Of a stretch of DNA of 64,000 nt, positions 27,277-38,468 are shown piece after piece. Under the pieces are notes generated by a model. It was not told the DNA's origin and did not search any database. It was given only the letters and a program-made list of their open reading frames with translations. Position numbers and translations under genes: made by a program. The stretch lies in the NCBI GenBank assembly GCA_039105265.1, contig JAPFFF010000030.1, forward strand, positions 868,001-932,000. Reading direction: 5' to 3'. The stretch's first letter is position 1. The number at the start of each line of letters is the position of its first letter. The stretch comes from Tritrichomonas musculus (Eukaryota > Parabasalia > Tritrichomonadida > Tritrichomonadidae).

Positions 27277-27783
27277 TTACTCATCGAGTTGGCAAGATAT
27301 CGACATATTCTTCAAGTTTTTACTTTGAGTGATTTTTTTATGAAAAATCCCTTGAGAAGATGAAACAACCTTCAGTTTTTGGCTCGGCGTTGACAAATTT
27401 TGCCAATAATATGGATGGAACTCATCCGGCCGATTATTTAACGTTTCATTAGTAACTCGTTTGGTTTGATTGTTGTTTGGTGAATTTTTTGATGTTTTGT
27501 TGATTAGTCGATTATTTTGACCTTTACTAGGTGAATTTTTTGATTTTCTTTTCATTGCTCTGTTGTTTTTATTTTTGCTTGGTGAAGTGTTTAACGGTTT
27601 TTCACTTTTCAATGTTTTATTATTGGTTGAATTATTTTGATTTAGTTTGTGGTCACTATTTTCAAATTTATTGATGCTCTTGATATGAGATCGCATCATT
27701 ACTTCACTTGAATATGTTGATTTTTTCATATCACATTTCATAATTTTATCTGATTCAATTTCAGTATTTTCTTGGTCATCCAA
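27277..27783 (-). CDS. Low-complexity basic protein with SPSK/NSP repeats (168 aa)
   Basis: A Lys/Asn/Ser-rich, probably disordered protein. Residues ~75-120 contain about three degenerate 16-residue repeats of the type SPSKxQNNRxxNKTxKN. There are no hydrophobic segments. The function is not recognised; SP and TP pairs could be phosphorylation sites. The start at 27783 is the first ATG in a long open frame. Confidence 0.5.
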   Translation of the reverse strand: MDDQENTEIESDKIMKCDMKKSTYSSEVMMRSHIKSINKFENSDHKLNQNNSTNNKTLKSEKPLNTSPSKNKNNRAMKRKSKNSPSKGQNNRLINKTSKNSPNNNQTKRVTNETLNNRPDEFHPYYWQNLSTPSQKLKVVSSSQGIFHKKITQSKNLKNMSISCQLDE

Positions 27784-27959
27784 AATTACTCCCTTTGATC
27801 TTTCAGAATCGGAAGTTCATGAAGTCCGTAACTCAGTCAACGAACACAAAAAGAAACTTCCAAAGTATTGAAATAATTCCTAATTAACTTTACTAATAAA
27901 CTTTTTTATTTTTTACTTTTTTTTTTTTTTTTTTAGACTTTTTTTTTGCTTTTTAAAAT

Positions 27960-29600
27960 AAACTTTTTGAATGTTTTGATTGAACAGAGCTAGTCAAAAA
28001 AATCGGACTCAATCGAATCACTTGATTTTGATAATTTATATAATATAAAGAAAGATGATCATTATTTTCATGTTTTTGGGTCATGAAATTCATCATACGA
28101 CGATGAAAATGCATTGAAAAAAGTCAAAAAAGACTTTTTGAGATAAAAAAATGATTGTGAAGTTCAGTTCATTTTTTTCAAAAAATAATAAAAAGTGAGA
28201 TACATATTAAAAATCAAATATATGGAGTACATACGCATTATTTAATGATAGATGGCGTTAAATTGCTTTCATCAAAATATACGACACCTTTTCGGGCCGA
28301 TATTTGCTTTCAGTGAAATGATATTTGAATTGATTGTATTTCATGAAGCAGTCCATATCAAAGTGTGAAAAAGTGTTCAATGAATCCCAAAAGTCTCATA
28401 CTTTCTATATTTTAAATATCTCATTTCGAACAAAGTAAGTAAACTTTTTCTGATATTCATTCAATTCAATTCAAAAATAAAATACTTTTTTATTTTCATG
28501 AATTTATTATATAATATCTTATTTTATATGTAATAATATTTGTTTAAAGATAAATAAATAAATTAGATCAATAATTTCTGATTTTCATTAATGATAATTA
28601 ACTTTACTGAATTGATGATAATTTCAAAGATACTAATAACTTGTTTTATCCATTTAAAATATAAAATATATCATTTTAAAATATCAATACTTTTAAATAT
28701 TTATCATTTAAAAGGGATTTATTTATATATATTTAGCTTATATTTTTTAGGAACATTTCTTTTTGTGTATGAGTCTGGTTTCCCTTGATAATGGAATGTT
28801 TTATCATTCACAGGTCGATGATTTAAATTCAAGTTGACAACGAGAGAGAATATCACCATCTGAATACTCCAAGAATATTCTTGTGAATTGACAAATTGAA
28901 AGATAATTGAAATATTTGATTAAGAAATTAATTGAAATAATAAAAAGTGAGATACATATTAAAAGTTAAATATATTGAATATATACGCATTATTTATTGA
29001 TTTATAACATTAGATTGTCTTCATTAAAACATTCATCACTTTTTCATGCCGATATATGCATTCAGTGAAATGAAATTCTAATTGATTATAATTCATTAAA
29101 TAATATATATCAAAGCGTGAAAAAGTGTTCATTGAATCCAAAAAGTCTCATATATTCTATATCTATAAAAATCTCATTTCGAACGAAGTAATTCAATTTT
29201 TGAGAAGATATATTATCAAAAATTGAATTCAACGAAATCATTTGATTTTGATAGGATATATAATATAAAGAATTATGATCATTATTTTCCAGTTTCTGTG
29301 CCATGATTTTCATCACATGTCGATAAAAATGAAAAGAAAAAAGTTATAAATGACTTTGTTTGAATTATAAATTGTTGTTAATTTCTCTCCATTTTATTAT
29401 CAAATAATCAAGAGCGTCTATATATATTAAAAGTCAAACATGTTGAATATATACTTATTATTAACAATCAAACTTTTTGAATAATTTGATTGATATTAGT
29501 TAGTTCAAAAAATTTAACACAATTAAATCACTTGATTTTATTGTATATTTTAAAGAAAGCTGATCAATATTGATAAACTTTAATTTCTAAAAAAGCTAGT
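27960..29600 (-). pseudogene. Tract of degenerate tandem copies of an unknown coding-like sequence
   Basis: Two diverged blocks recur in the same orientation. Block A reads on the minus strand as M(A/T)QK.ENNDH.SLYYI.YQNQ (29302-29200 and 28085-27960). Block B reads RNEIF...FGFNEHFFTL-like (29190-28937 and 28430-28187). A further partial copy is seen at 29400-29600, and another relative at 47085-47330. The DNA phrase AAAAAGTGAGATACATATTAAAA marks block B ends. Stops and frame changes are frequent, so these are decayed. The ancestral protein family is not recognised. Confidence 0.5.
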
Positions 29601-29991
29601 CAAATATTTTTTTTTTTTTTTTTTTTTTTTGGTAGACTCACTTTTCTCCAAACCATTTAAAATAAAGACATTTCACATTTAATTGTTTTAAAGCATTGGT
29701 ATGAACAGAAACGATTGAAACACTTCCATTTTATTATCCTTAATTGCGTTAATGCATATAAATTTATACTAACAGAGTATAATTTTAAAATCATGCATCT
29801 TTTATATATTGATATTGATCAAATAATGAGCATGTAAATCCAATAAAAAATATTTATGTACAATATTACTCTTAAAATGAATGCAATAAAGATATTTGGA
29901 TAAATAGGGCCATTTTTAATTTTTTTCTGGTTTTCAAAAAGTTAATTTTCCAATTTTGCAACAATTCAATTTAATCACTTTCAAAATCAAA
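29601..29991. other. AT-rich gap with a long poly-T run
   Basis: This contains a run of about 25 T (29609-29632) and AT-rich DNA before the HSP70-kinase gene. No gene is seen. The promoter of the next gene must lie here but no specific motif is assigned. Confidence 0.4.
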
Positions 29992-32244
29992 ATGAAAAAG
30001 CCATTTGGCATTGATATCGGCTCAACATATTCTAAAATAGCTATTTATAATGTACAACGTGGACCTCGAATGGTTAAAGACAAATATGCCAGATCAGCAA
30101 TACCTTCAATAGTCTCATATTCAGATAGAGATCATATTTTACAAGGAAGTAATGCTGAGACTTGTATTAAAAGAAATTCATCATCTACCATTTATGATAC
30201 CAAAAGAATGATTGGTCAAAGGTATTCGTCAAATATCATCAATTCAATGAAAAACAATTGGTCATTTAAAGTCGAGAAAGATGAAAAAGATGATGGAATA
30301 TTAATTGATATTCCGACTCAGCATAAAAAATTGCGCCCGTATGAAGTAACAGCTGAACTATTGAAGTATTTAATTACTATTGGTAATTATACATTGCCCA
30401 AAAAACTTCAAAATAGAAACGCAGTCATTACTGTTCCTGCTAATTTTTCTGAAGTTCAAAGAGAAGAAATTATAAAAGCAGCCGAATTGGCTGAAATTAC
30501 TACTTTAAGATTGTTAAGTGAACCAACAGCAGTTGGTATTGCATGTGCATATATCTACGATTTGTTTTCTGGAAACGATTCATCAACTGTTCTGATTTAT
30601 GACTTTGGTGGCTATGCATTAAATGTTACTTTGTTAAAAGTAGACAAAAATAATCAAAAAAATAATTTTGTATTTATGATTAAGGCTTTTGAATGTGATA
30701 CTCATTTAGGAGGACATGATTTCGATGAAGTTCTTTTAAATTATATAATTGAAAAATTCAAATTAGATAAAAATAATCATAACTTGATGGAAACTGCAAG
30801 AAAGTCAATAATTAATGCAAAAATTGTCCTTTCAGTGCAAGAAAAAGCTCTTATTATGATAGAATATAACGACGACGTAATATGTGATATGGTAATTACA
30901 AGAAATGACTTCGAAAAGATTTCTCAACATTTAATTCAAAGATGCCTTCTTCCAGTTCAGAGATTATTGAAAAACAACAATATTGAAAAAAGTGTAGTAG
31001 ATAATATTATCTTATCAGGGGGGTCCAGTCGTTTACCTTTTGTAAACAAAATTCTCGCTGAATATTTTGAAAAAGAACCTTTTTGCGGAATAGATCCTCA
31101 AGAATCAGTAGCTTTAGGAGCATCAATTTTTGCATACAAAATTATGAACAATAAAAATTCAATTGATGAAGATCGAAGAGATGATATTATTGAACAAAAG
31201 CAAGTAAATGATAATGATGAGATCAATAAACTGAAAGAAGAGAATACAGCATTAAATTGTAAGGTTCAACAACTCGAAGAAAAAGTTAAAAAACTCACAA
31301 ATGAAAGCAAAACATATAAAAACTATTTTTGGTCAATGAAAGAGAAATCGAGTGAACTCACATTCTATGATCAGAATGAATATGAAGATGTATCAATTAT
31401 TGGAGAAGGTGCAACATTGAGTGTCAAAATTGTTCACAAAAAAGAAAAATATGCAAAGAAAGAACTTCTTTTATTTGACCACAAATCAATGCAGCGGCTT
31501 CTTGGAGAATGTGAAATTTTGTTCATACTTCGGCATCCATGTATCATCCGTGTATATGGCTTCAATTATGGAGATGCGACACACAAACCTTCGATTATTT
31601 TGTCACTAGAGCCAAAATCACTTGAAACGGCGATCAAAAATAAAGAACTCAACTTTGAAGAAAAGAACAGAATCACAGTTGAACTTGTTCTTGGCATGCG
31701 TTACATTCATAGACACAGATTTATGCATCGGGATTTGAAGCCATTGAACATTCTTCTTAGCAAGAACAATCATGTTCGTATCACAGATTTTGGACTTGCA
31801 AAAGAAGAAGATCTTTCAACATCACAAACAAAAGGTGTTGGTACTCTTCTTTTCATGGCACCAGAACGTTTCAATACCGAAGAAGAAGAAGAAAATGGAA
31901 CAAGATACACAAATAAAGTCGATGTTTACTCTTTTGGTATCATTCTTATTTTCATTGTAAATGATAAATATCCGACTTTTAACTTAAAAAAAGTAGTAAC
32001 AGGTGTTCTTCCAAAGTTACCTGAAAATATTTCAAAATGGGTTCGCGAATTAATCATCAGTTGCTTATCATTTGAACCAGGAAATCGTCCATCATTCGCA
32101 GAAATATTTGAAATTATGAAGAAAAATAACTTTGATTTGTTCAGTGACAACGATGAACAAAAAAAACTAACAAAACTAAAAACGAAGCAAAATATTGAAG
32201 CACGCATTATGAAGATTGAAGCATTCGAATTTCAACATCAATAA
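29992..32244 (+). CDS. HSP70 ATPase domain fused to a protein kinase (750 aa)
   Basis: The start at the ATG at 29992 (MKKPFGIDIGSTYSK) puts the phosphate-1 motif at residues 6-14, as in HSP70. Other HSP70 motifs follow: ITVPANFSEVQREEI, RLLSEPTAVGIACAY, a phosphate-2 strand LIYDFGGYALNVTLL, THLGGHDFDEVLL, and the adenosine motif ILSGGSSRLPFVN (~residue 343). The nucleotide-binding domain ends near residue 385. A coiled coil (INKLKEENTALNCKVQQLEE) occupies ~395-445. A kinase domain covers ~460-715 with HRDLKPLNIL (catalytic Asp581), DFG (Asp599) and APE. The HSP70 substrate-binding domain is absent; the kinase takes its place. The glycine loop (IGEGATLSV) and the YAKKEL lysine region are somewhat divergent. 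Cytosolic location is likely, as no signal peptide is seen. A nucleotide-controlled kinase scaffold is inferred. Confidence 0.9.
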   Translation: MKKPFGIDIGSTYSKIAIYNVQRGPRMVKDKYARSAIPSIVSYSDRDHILQGSNAETCIKRNSSSTIYDTKRMIGQRYSSNIINSMKNNWSFKVEKDEKDDGILIDIPTQHKKLRPYEVTAELLKYLITIGNYTLPKKLQNRNAVITVPANFSEVQREEIIKAAELAEITTLRLLSEPTAVGIACAYIYDLFSGNDSSTVLIYDFGGYALNVTLLKVDKNNQKNNFVFMIKAFECDTHLGGHDFDEVLLNYIIEKFKLDKNNHNLMETARKSIINAKIVLSVQEKALIMIEYNDDVICDMVITRNDFEKISQHLIQRCLLPVQRLLKNNNIEKSVVDNIILSGGSSRLPFVNKILAEYFEKEPFCGIDPQESVALGASIFAYKIMNNKNSIDEDRRDDIIEQKQVNDNDEINKLKEENTALNCKVQQLEEKVKKLTNESKTYKNYFWSMKEKSSELTFYDQNEYEDVSIIGEGATLSVKIVHKKEKYAKKELLLFDHKSMQRLLGECEILFILRHPCIIRVYGFNYGDATHKPSIILSLEPKSLETAIKNKELNFEEKNRITVELVLGMRYIHRHRFMHRDLKPLNILLSKNNHVRITDFGLAKEEDLSTSQTKGVGTLLFMAPERFNTEEEEENGTRYTNKVDVYSFGIILIFIVNDKYPTFNLKKVVTGVLPKLPENISKWVRELIISCLSFEPGNRPSFAEIFEIMKKNNFDLFSDNDEQKKLTKLKTKQNIEARIMKIEAFEFQHQ

Positions 32245-32514
32245 TAATTAAGACTTCCCAATCAACTTTTTTTTTTTACATTTCTTATAATCTCAAATCC
32301 TGATCAATTTTTGTGAATAAATAAAACATGAAATAAACATTAATAGTTAGATGTTTATGTAATATACTCACTATATACTAGTTTATTTTATATTACTGAA
32401 AACTTTAAAATTTATAATATTTTATTTGAAATCATTGAAAATGAATTTGAGATAAAAGTTAGATTTAAAAAGATAATCTATTTTAAATTCAAAATTTATT
32501 TACCAAATACAATT

Positions 32515-33575
32515 TTAACAGCATTTTTGATTGTACTCATCCTGAGTGATAATAACTCTATTTGGGAAATCAGGGAGTGATGCAAAAATAGATCCTCCAA
32601 TCCAAGCACTATATTTACGTTCTTGTGGTGCGAATACTGTGGTTTTTATTGTTGGTGGTGCCAAGATATATATATTAATTTATTTTTCAATACGTTCTGG
32701 CAATCCTTCAAACAATGTACATCCACCATAAAGAAAAATGTTTGAATAAAAATCTTTTCTGGCACCAATATTACACTTCATTATTGAATTGTATATCGTT
32801 TGGTCTATTCCATCTAATTCAAAACCATTCTTTAGTGGTTTGAAAAGAAGTTCTGGACAACGGAAACGTTGATCATTTATTGTAATTACATTGCCATCGG
32901 GAAGATTATATGTAATATCACATTCAGATGAATGTTTAACTTTTTGGAGTTCAGAATCATAATCAAGAGCAACATATGTACATTTTCCTTTAATATCACG
33001 AACTATTTCCAACATATTTGACTTTTAATATAACCGTTTTCGCAGAGTATTTTTTGGAGCCATTTCGTAAGATCTCGACCTGACATCAAACTTTTTCTGA
33101 TAGCTTTGTTAATAACGCAGTTTTCGAATATCGGGACAACTTGATTAGAACTGTCATCTATTTCACAAACAATTCCTGTTGTACGCCCTAGAGGGAATAG
33201 CGATAGAACACTTTGCATACATACATAAAAAGATGGAACATCGAAAGATTCGAACAATATTTGAATCATTTTTTCACGGTTTCGACGGTTGTCTTTTGAA
33301 ACCTCTGTTAAGAGGATGTTCAGCAGGATCTACACGAAGTTCATTATAAAAAGTGTGATACCAAATCTTTTCCATATAATCCCTGTCTGTGACCATACCA
33401 CTTTCAATGGGATTCTTTAGATAGAGAGCAAATGCTTTTACTAGAGCTTCATCACCAATTAATGTGTCCTTGTTTTTACCACCATGAAATGGCGATCCGC
33501 ACCTATAATGTCCGGCAATTGATGGAAATACAGAACGTGGAGCTTCATCTCGAGCAAAACCTGCTTTTAACATAT
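32515..33575 (-). pseudogene. Actin pseudogene (divergent)
   Basis: Successive frames on the minus strand match actin from near its N-terminus to its end: [143 protein letters not shown], and [19 protein letters not shown]. The reading frame shifts at about three places (near 33270, 33010 and 32680) and there is a stop after LPERIEK. The first ~15 residues of actin are missing at the junction with an inverted actin fragment. It is a host gene copy, no longer functional as actin. Confidence 0.85.
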
Positions 33576-33579
33576 CAAA

Positions 33580-33748
33580 AAGTGTCCAAACAAAAATAAA
33601 AATTATTGCACAGCCAGGAAGAAAATATGCTGCTTGGATTGGAGGATCAATTTTTGCATCAGATAGTACTTTCCAAAGCAAGCTCATAACACATGATGAA
33701 TAGAATGATTTAGGATCATCAATTGTTCATCGAAAATACTCGTAAAAT
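33580..33748 (+). pseudogene. Inverted actin C-terminal fragment
   Basis: The plus strand reads [24 protein letters not shown], then LITHDE, an in-frame stop, and [10 protein letters not shown]. This matches the last ~55 residues of actin. It lies head to head with the N-terminal end of the minus-strand actin pseudogene, so part of an actin gene has been inverted or recombined here. It is closer to standard actin than the minus-strand C-terminus, so it may come from a different actin copy. Confidence 0.8.
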
Positions 33749-33769
33749 TACATTCGTTATTAAAAGAAT

Positions 33770-34000
33770 ATGGATTGTTTTAATAATTATTTATATATAA
33801 ATGGTGTATTTTGTATTTTACTCACAAGTGGGATAATTTTGTATATTTTGAGAATTGTAGATTATAAAATTGCTATCAAAACTCTTCATTTTCATGCAGA
33901 ACTCACTCCTTTATTATATTCTCTTGGTTATCAACTTATTATTTGTCCAATGCAATATGCCTGCTTGGTAATAGAAAATTACGATGAAAACACTTGGTAA
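33770..34000 (+). CDS. Possible small membrane protein (76 aa), doubtful
   Basis: An open frame with a hydrophobic N-terminal stretch (GVFCILLTSGIILYILRIV) and a mixed C-terminus. Composition is less AT-biased than the flanks, but no family or motif is recognised. It follows an actin fragment and may itself be a fragment. An AGAAGAAG purine tract follows at 34015-34075. Confidence 0.25.
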   Translation: MDCFNNYLYINGVFCILLTSGIILYILRIVDYKIAIKTLHFHAELTPLLYSLGYQLIICPMQYACLVIENYDENTW

Positions 34001-34287
34001 AATAAAAATGATGGAAAGAAGAAGAGAAAAAAGAAACGAGAAGAAGAAAAAGCGAATAAAAAAGAAGATGCGAAAAAAATATCAATATTTTGTTTTATTT
34101 TTTTTAAAAAAAGATATTTGAGAATTGAGAATTAACAATTGTTTGGTATTAAAATTAATTCAATATAATGAATGATTTATTTAGCATAAAATAAACTTAA
34201 AAGTATAGGATAATTGATTAAGGCCAAATAGCAATTGAAATATTGATAAAAAATAAAAAGCAAAAATCATTTTTCTTTTACCTTTAC

Positions 34288-35982
34288 ATGCTTGAGTCTC
34301 AAAATCAATTAGAGTCAGAACATCTTTTAACTGATAATCAGCTTTCTGACCAGAATGAAGATTCACAAATATTAATTCAAAAAAAATTGCATACTAAATT
34401 AATAAATATCATCAATGAGCAAAAATTAGTAATTGAAAAACTCGAAACCGAAATAAGTAAAGAAAAAGAGGAAAAGGAAAATTTACAACAGATTATCAAC
34501 CAAAAAGATTTACAAATTCAAAATCTAGGAAACAACAAGAGAAAACTTGAAGCGAAAATCATTAAACAATTCAGTAATCTACAAACAAATCTACAATCCA
34601 ATCTTAAAATAATTGACAAAATGGAAAAATTTGCGAAACAATTTTCAAACGAAGAAGAAGAAGAGAAGAAAGAAAACGAAAACGAAAACCAAAACCAAGA
34701 AGAAAATAAAGAAGAAGAAGAAGAAATAAAAGAGAAAGAAGAAGAAGAAGAAGAAAAAATTGAAAACGAAAACCATGAAGAAAATAAAGAAGAAGAAAAA
34801 AATAAAGACAGTGCTTTGCTGTCTTTAAACGATGTTTCTCCTGATCAAGTCAAAATTAATATTTTCAATGAACTTTGTTTGAATTTACAGTTAATAGTCA
34901 TTTCAAAAATTTTTCCAGAAGTGGCAAATAATAGCATGACTTTGTACTTTATAAATATCACAAATCTGCTGATCTACCTGATGCAGTTCACTCCAGAAGA
35001 CTCGAAATGCCTCTCAATTTTAGCGAAAAACACCGACCAATTATTGATTGAATTAGAAAAAGAGGAAGAAGTGAACGTTCTTTATAATGTCACAGAACGG
35101 TTATTTTTATCAGATTCTCTTGAGTCATCTGAATTTATTCATCATTTGAATCAATTCAAAAGCATTTCAATTGAAATGAAATATCCTTCAGAATTTTTCA
35201 ACCAAATATATTACAAAATTAAACGTCTTAAAAAAACGGTTATGACAAATCTTGACATGGCGGTTTTTATAACAGGCATAAAACGTTTAGGTGTTTTTTT
35301 CCGCAACGATAATAATATCAATATCGTTAGAATGGACTCGTCAGTAAAGGAAATTGAAAATGGATTTCTTTTGGGTGGAGCTTTTTACAATTGCAGATCA
35401 TTGAGAAAAGTGACAATTTCTTCATCAGTGAGTTACATTGGCGATAACATTTTCCGCAAGTGTAGAGCGCTGACTGATCTGACAATTCCTCCGTCTGTCG
35501 TGAGATTTGATTTTTGCCCATTCGAGGATTGCAGATCATTGGAGGAGGTCGATCTTCCATCTTCCGTAATTGAGATCGGTTTAGGCACTTTTGCATTTTG
35601 CCTTTCTTTGAAAAGCCCGAAAATTCCAAATTCAGTCATTGAGATTGGAATATCTGCTTTTCAAAGTTGCCGCTTTACGCATATAACAATTCCTTCTTCT
35701 GTTCGAATTCTTTGTTCTACCGCCTTTTTAGATTGCGAGCTTTTGGATGATGTCGAATTTGAGGATCATTCGTCTTTGAGAAAAATTGGCCAAAATGCTT
35801 TTAAGGGATGTAAATCATTGAAAAAAATCGAATTTCCTCCTTCTTTAGTTAAAATTGAGAGTGAAATTTTCAAAAATTGCCCTCAAATGGAGGAAGTTAC
35901 AATTTATTCTACTCTGTATGATATAGACAAAAATGCATTCCCGCCAAATGTAAAAATAAATAAAATCTTTTTATACTATTAA
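34288..35982 (+). CDS. BspA-like leucine-rich-repeat protein with charged coiled coil (564 aa)
   Basis: The start is set at MLESQNQLESE (34288), because the upstream codons of the open frame are Lys/Phe-rich leader DNA. Residues ~30-190 form a long coiled coil passing into an extremely Glu/Lys/Asn-rich stretch (EEEEIKEKEEEEEEKIENEN). A helical middle domain follows (~190-330). The C-terminal ~200 residues hold about eight BspA-type repeats, e.g. AFYNCRSLRKVTISSSVSYIG and PFEDCRSLEEVDLPSSVIEIG. No signal peptide or transmembrane helix is seen, so an intracellular form is likely. In trichomonads this family is large; secreted members are thought to act in adhesion. Confidence 0.85.
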   Translation: MLESQNQLESEHLLTDNQLSDQNEDSQILIQKKLHTKLINIINEQKLVIEKLETEISKEKEEKENLQQIINQKDLQIQNLGNNKRKLEAKIIKQFSNLQTNLQSNLKIIDKMEKFAKQFSNEEEEEKKENENENQNQEENKEEEEEIKEKEEEEEEKIENENHEENKEEEKNKDSALLSLNDVSPDQVKINIFNELCLNLQLIVISKIFPEVANNSMTLYFINITNLLIYLMQFTPEDSKCLSILAKNTDQLLIELEKEEEVNVLYNVTERLFLSDSLESSEFIHHLNQFKSISIEMKYPSEFFNQIYYKIKRLKKTVMTNLDMAVFITGIKRLGVFFRNDNNINIVRMDSSVKEIENGFLLGGAFYNCRSLRKVTISSSVSYIGDNIFRKCRALTDLTIPPSVVRFDFCPFEDCRSLEEVDLPSSVIEIGLGTFAFCLSLKSPKIPNSVIEIGISAFQSCRFTHITIPSSVRILCSTAFLDCELLDDVEFEDHSSLRKIGQNAFKGCKSLKKIEFPPSLVKIESEIFKNCPQMEEVTIYSTLYDIDKNAFPPNVKINKIFLYY

Positions 35983-36030
35983 TAATTTATGACTAAATGA
36001 TTTCAATTCATTTTTGTTTATCAAAATTGA

Positions 36031-36354
36031 ATGCAAAATGATTATTCATTATTAACAGATGAATTAATACAATATATTCCAAAAAATATGCAAAAAGAAA
36101 GAATATTGTTACTTCAACAGCAAATACTTTCTGAAAATAGTTTCGAGTACCAGAGATTAGAATTCGAAATTCAAAAAGAAAGAGAAATGAGACTAAAATC
36201 AATGATCAAAGACGGTCATGAACTCTCTCCTCATAAAGTAGATAAAATGAACCAAAAATATTTAATACAAATTCTAAAAAGTGCGTCAGATGATTTATCT
36301 ATCCAAGTAATGAAGAGTGCCTCTACTGGAATTTATAATTTATTTAAAAAATAG
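36031..36354 (+). CDS. Small helical protein of unknown function (107 aa)
   Basis: Almost wholly helical and charged (KNMQKERILLLQQQILSENS, FEIQKEREMRLKSMI), ending KSASTGIYNLFKK. It starts 48 bases after the stop of the BspA-like gene. No family is recognised. The even charge distribution and Gln/Glu content argue that it is a real gene. Confidence 0.55.
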   Translation: MQNDYSLLTDELIQYIPKNMQKERILLLQQQILSENSFEYQRLEFEIQKEREMRLKSMIKDGHELSPHKVDKMNQKYLIQILKSASDDLSIQVMKSASTGIYNLFKK

Positions 36355-36399
36355 AAGTACAGAGACATCAGATAATGGTTATTAATTATAGCTTATAAT

Positions 36400-36570
36400 A
36401 AATGTTTTAATCTATAAGAGATATTAGATGAAAAAGATGAGAATAGATAGGATTGAAAAAAAATATACCAATAAGTGATATTAGATGAAGAAAATGAGAA
36501 TAATTAAGATTATAAAAATATACCAATAAGAGACATTAGATAAGAATAAATGTAATATATGATATAAAAG
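36400..36570. repeat. Imperfect ~62-bp tandem repeat, about three copies
   Basis: Units share ATAAGAGATATTAGATGAAAA, GATGAGAATA and AATATACCAATAAG. They occupy the gap between the 107-aa gene and the end of the dehydrogenase gene. No gene is seen here. Confidence 0.6.
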
Positions 36571-37250
36571 GATTTAGATGAAAGGAATTATAAAATAATA
36601 ATAAAAATGCAAAGTTTATTTCTAAAAAATTATAATTAAATTAATCCTTGGTCTTTCAGCCATTTAGCCTGGTCGTGAATTGTTTCCCGATAACTTCTTG
36701 TCGTATATCCTAGCTCATTTCTAGCTTTTGAGAAATCAAATTCATTATTTCGAGCGAGATTGTAAATAGAGAAACTTGTCATCACAGGTTTTGTTCCATT
36801 AAGAGCAGCTTCCTTTTCCATTCTCTTGGCCATCATTGTCGCTTGATCGATTGGCAAGAAGGTATTGCATGTTTCAACATGCAATTCATTTTCAAGCATT
36901 TCACAAAGTTGCCTTAAAGTCACTTCATCATTTCCGAGGATATAACTTTCTCCTTTCTCGCCCTTATCAGCAGCCAATATGCATCCTCTTGCAAGGTCTC
37001 TTACATCAACAAGATTGAAGCTTCCGTCAATTCCAACTTTCATTTCCCCTTTGATAAGGCGGATAACCGTTTTTGTAGTTTCTCCAAGTGCATAATCAAC
37101 AGGCCCCATTATTCCTGTTGGACAGACGATACACGCATTAAGATTGAACAAACGTGCAGCATTAAGTACTTTTTGACTGGCCATTGCCTTTGTTTTACTG
37201 TACCAGCCAACAACTCTTGTTTCATCATATGGAAAGTATTCCGTTACTTC

Positions 37251-37756
37251 AGAAGTGTTCGAAATTTTTTCTGTTCTAGTTTTCAGGATATAATTGATAC
37301 CAGACAATATTTATATGTTTAACAAGTTGTTGGTCAAATATTGAGCATATTCCTCTGTTCAATTTCGAGAAACAATAAAATCAAATCTGATCAATTATTG
37401 AAGTTTTTTAAAGATTGATTAAATTAATAAATGTTTTCATTTATAATATTGTTTATTAACTATGATTATATATTTTTATTAAAATAAAATTCAAGTAGAA
37501 ACTAGATATTTTTGTTTTTTTAAAAAATTTCAAAAGGCAAACGTTTTTAAAAAGATTGAGATTGCCCAGGTTTGAAAGACCCTATTTTTAATCTTCATCA
37601 TATTGTATTCTATTATATTTAATTAATTGTTTTTTTGAAATTTGCTTCTGATAAAGAAAAAAAAAGAATTATTAAAAATTTTAAAATAAAAAATTAACGT
37701 CTTGCCTCAATTATTTCAAAGTATCACTGAATTTTTTCAAGCATCTTTAAGAAAAT
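37251..37756 (+). repeat. Left terminal inverted repeat of the 1.7-kb element
   Basis: About 506 bases, matching 38469-38974 in reverse complement. An internal landmark is GAGATTGCCCAGGTTTGAAA. Confidence 0.9.
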
Positions 37757-38468
37757 TTAAAAACTTGTTTTATATGAACAAATTTATTTTCATTTTTAGA
37801 AAAATTGGCCCAAGATTTTCATACACAGCCAAATTATTTATTAAAATAAATTCTAAAATGTTTTATTTACAAATTATTTAATAAAAATCTCTGTTTAATT
37901 CTGAGAAAAATATTCATTATTAATATTTGAAAAAATTTTTATATACATTTGATAAGCATAAATCTCTTATTCCTAAGGTGAAATAATGATTCTTACATTT
38001 CAAAACAAATCAACAAGGTTATCATGCCTTTGAACAAGCTTCATTAGGGGCTCGATACCATTATTTGATTTTTTTTTACAATATTATTTTCTTTGAATTA
38101 GCTTCCAAATAAGAATTTTAATATTAACTAATATGATAATTCTAAAAGCACAATAAACCAAAATAATGGTTGGAAAAATGTCATTTTCATTGTCAATAGA
38201 CATTCACAAGTATTGATCCAAATAAAAAAATAATAAGTTAATTCACATAAATATCATATTAATGAGATATAATTAGTGAGTCTTAATTTTTAAATGTTAA
38301 AAATAAATATTCACAATTAATGTTTTAAAGAATTATCTTCATAGTAATTTTGTGCTATTTGAAAGTAAATATCTTCTTGTATACTTATCATAAAAACATA
38401 AAAAAGAACACTTAACCTATTTTTTTAAAAATCCTTGCGAGATATTTCTTTGTTATTTATATTTTTTT

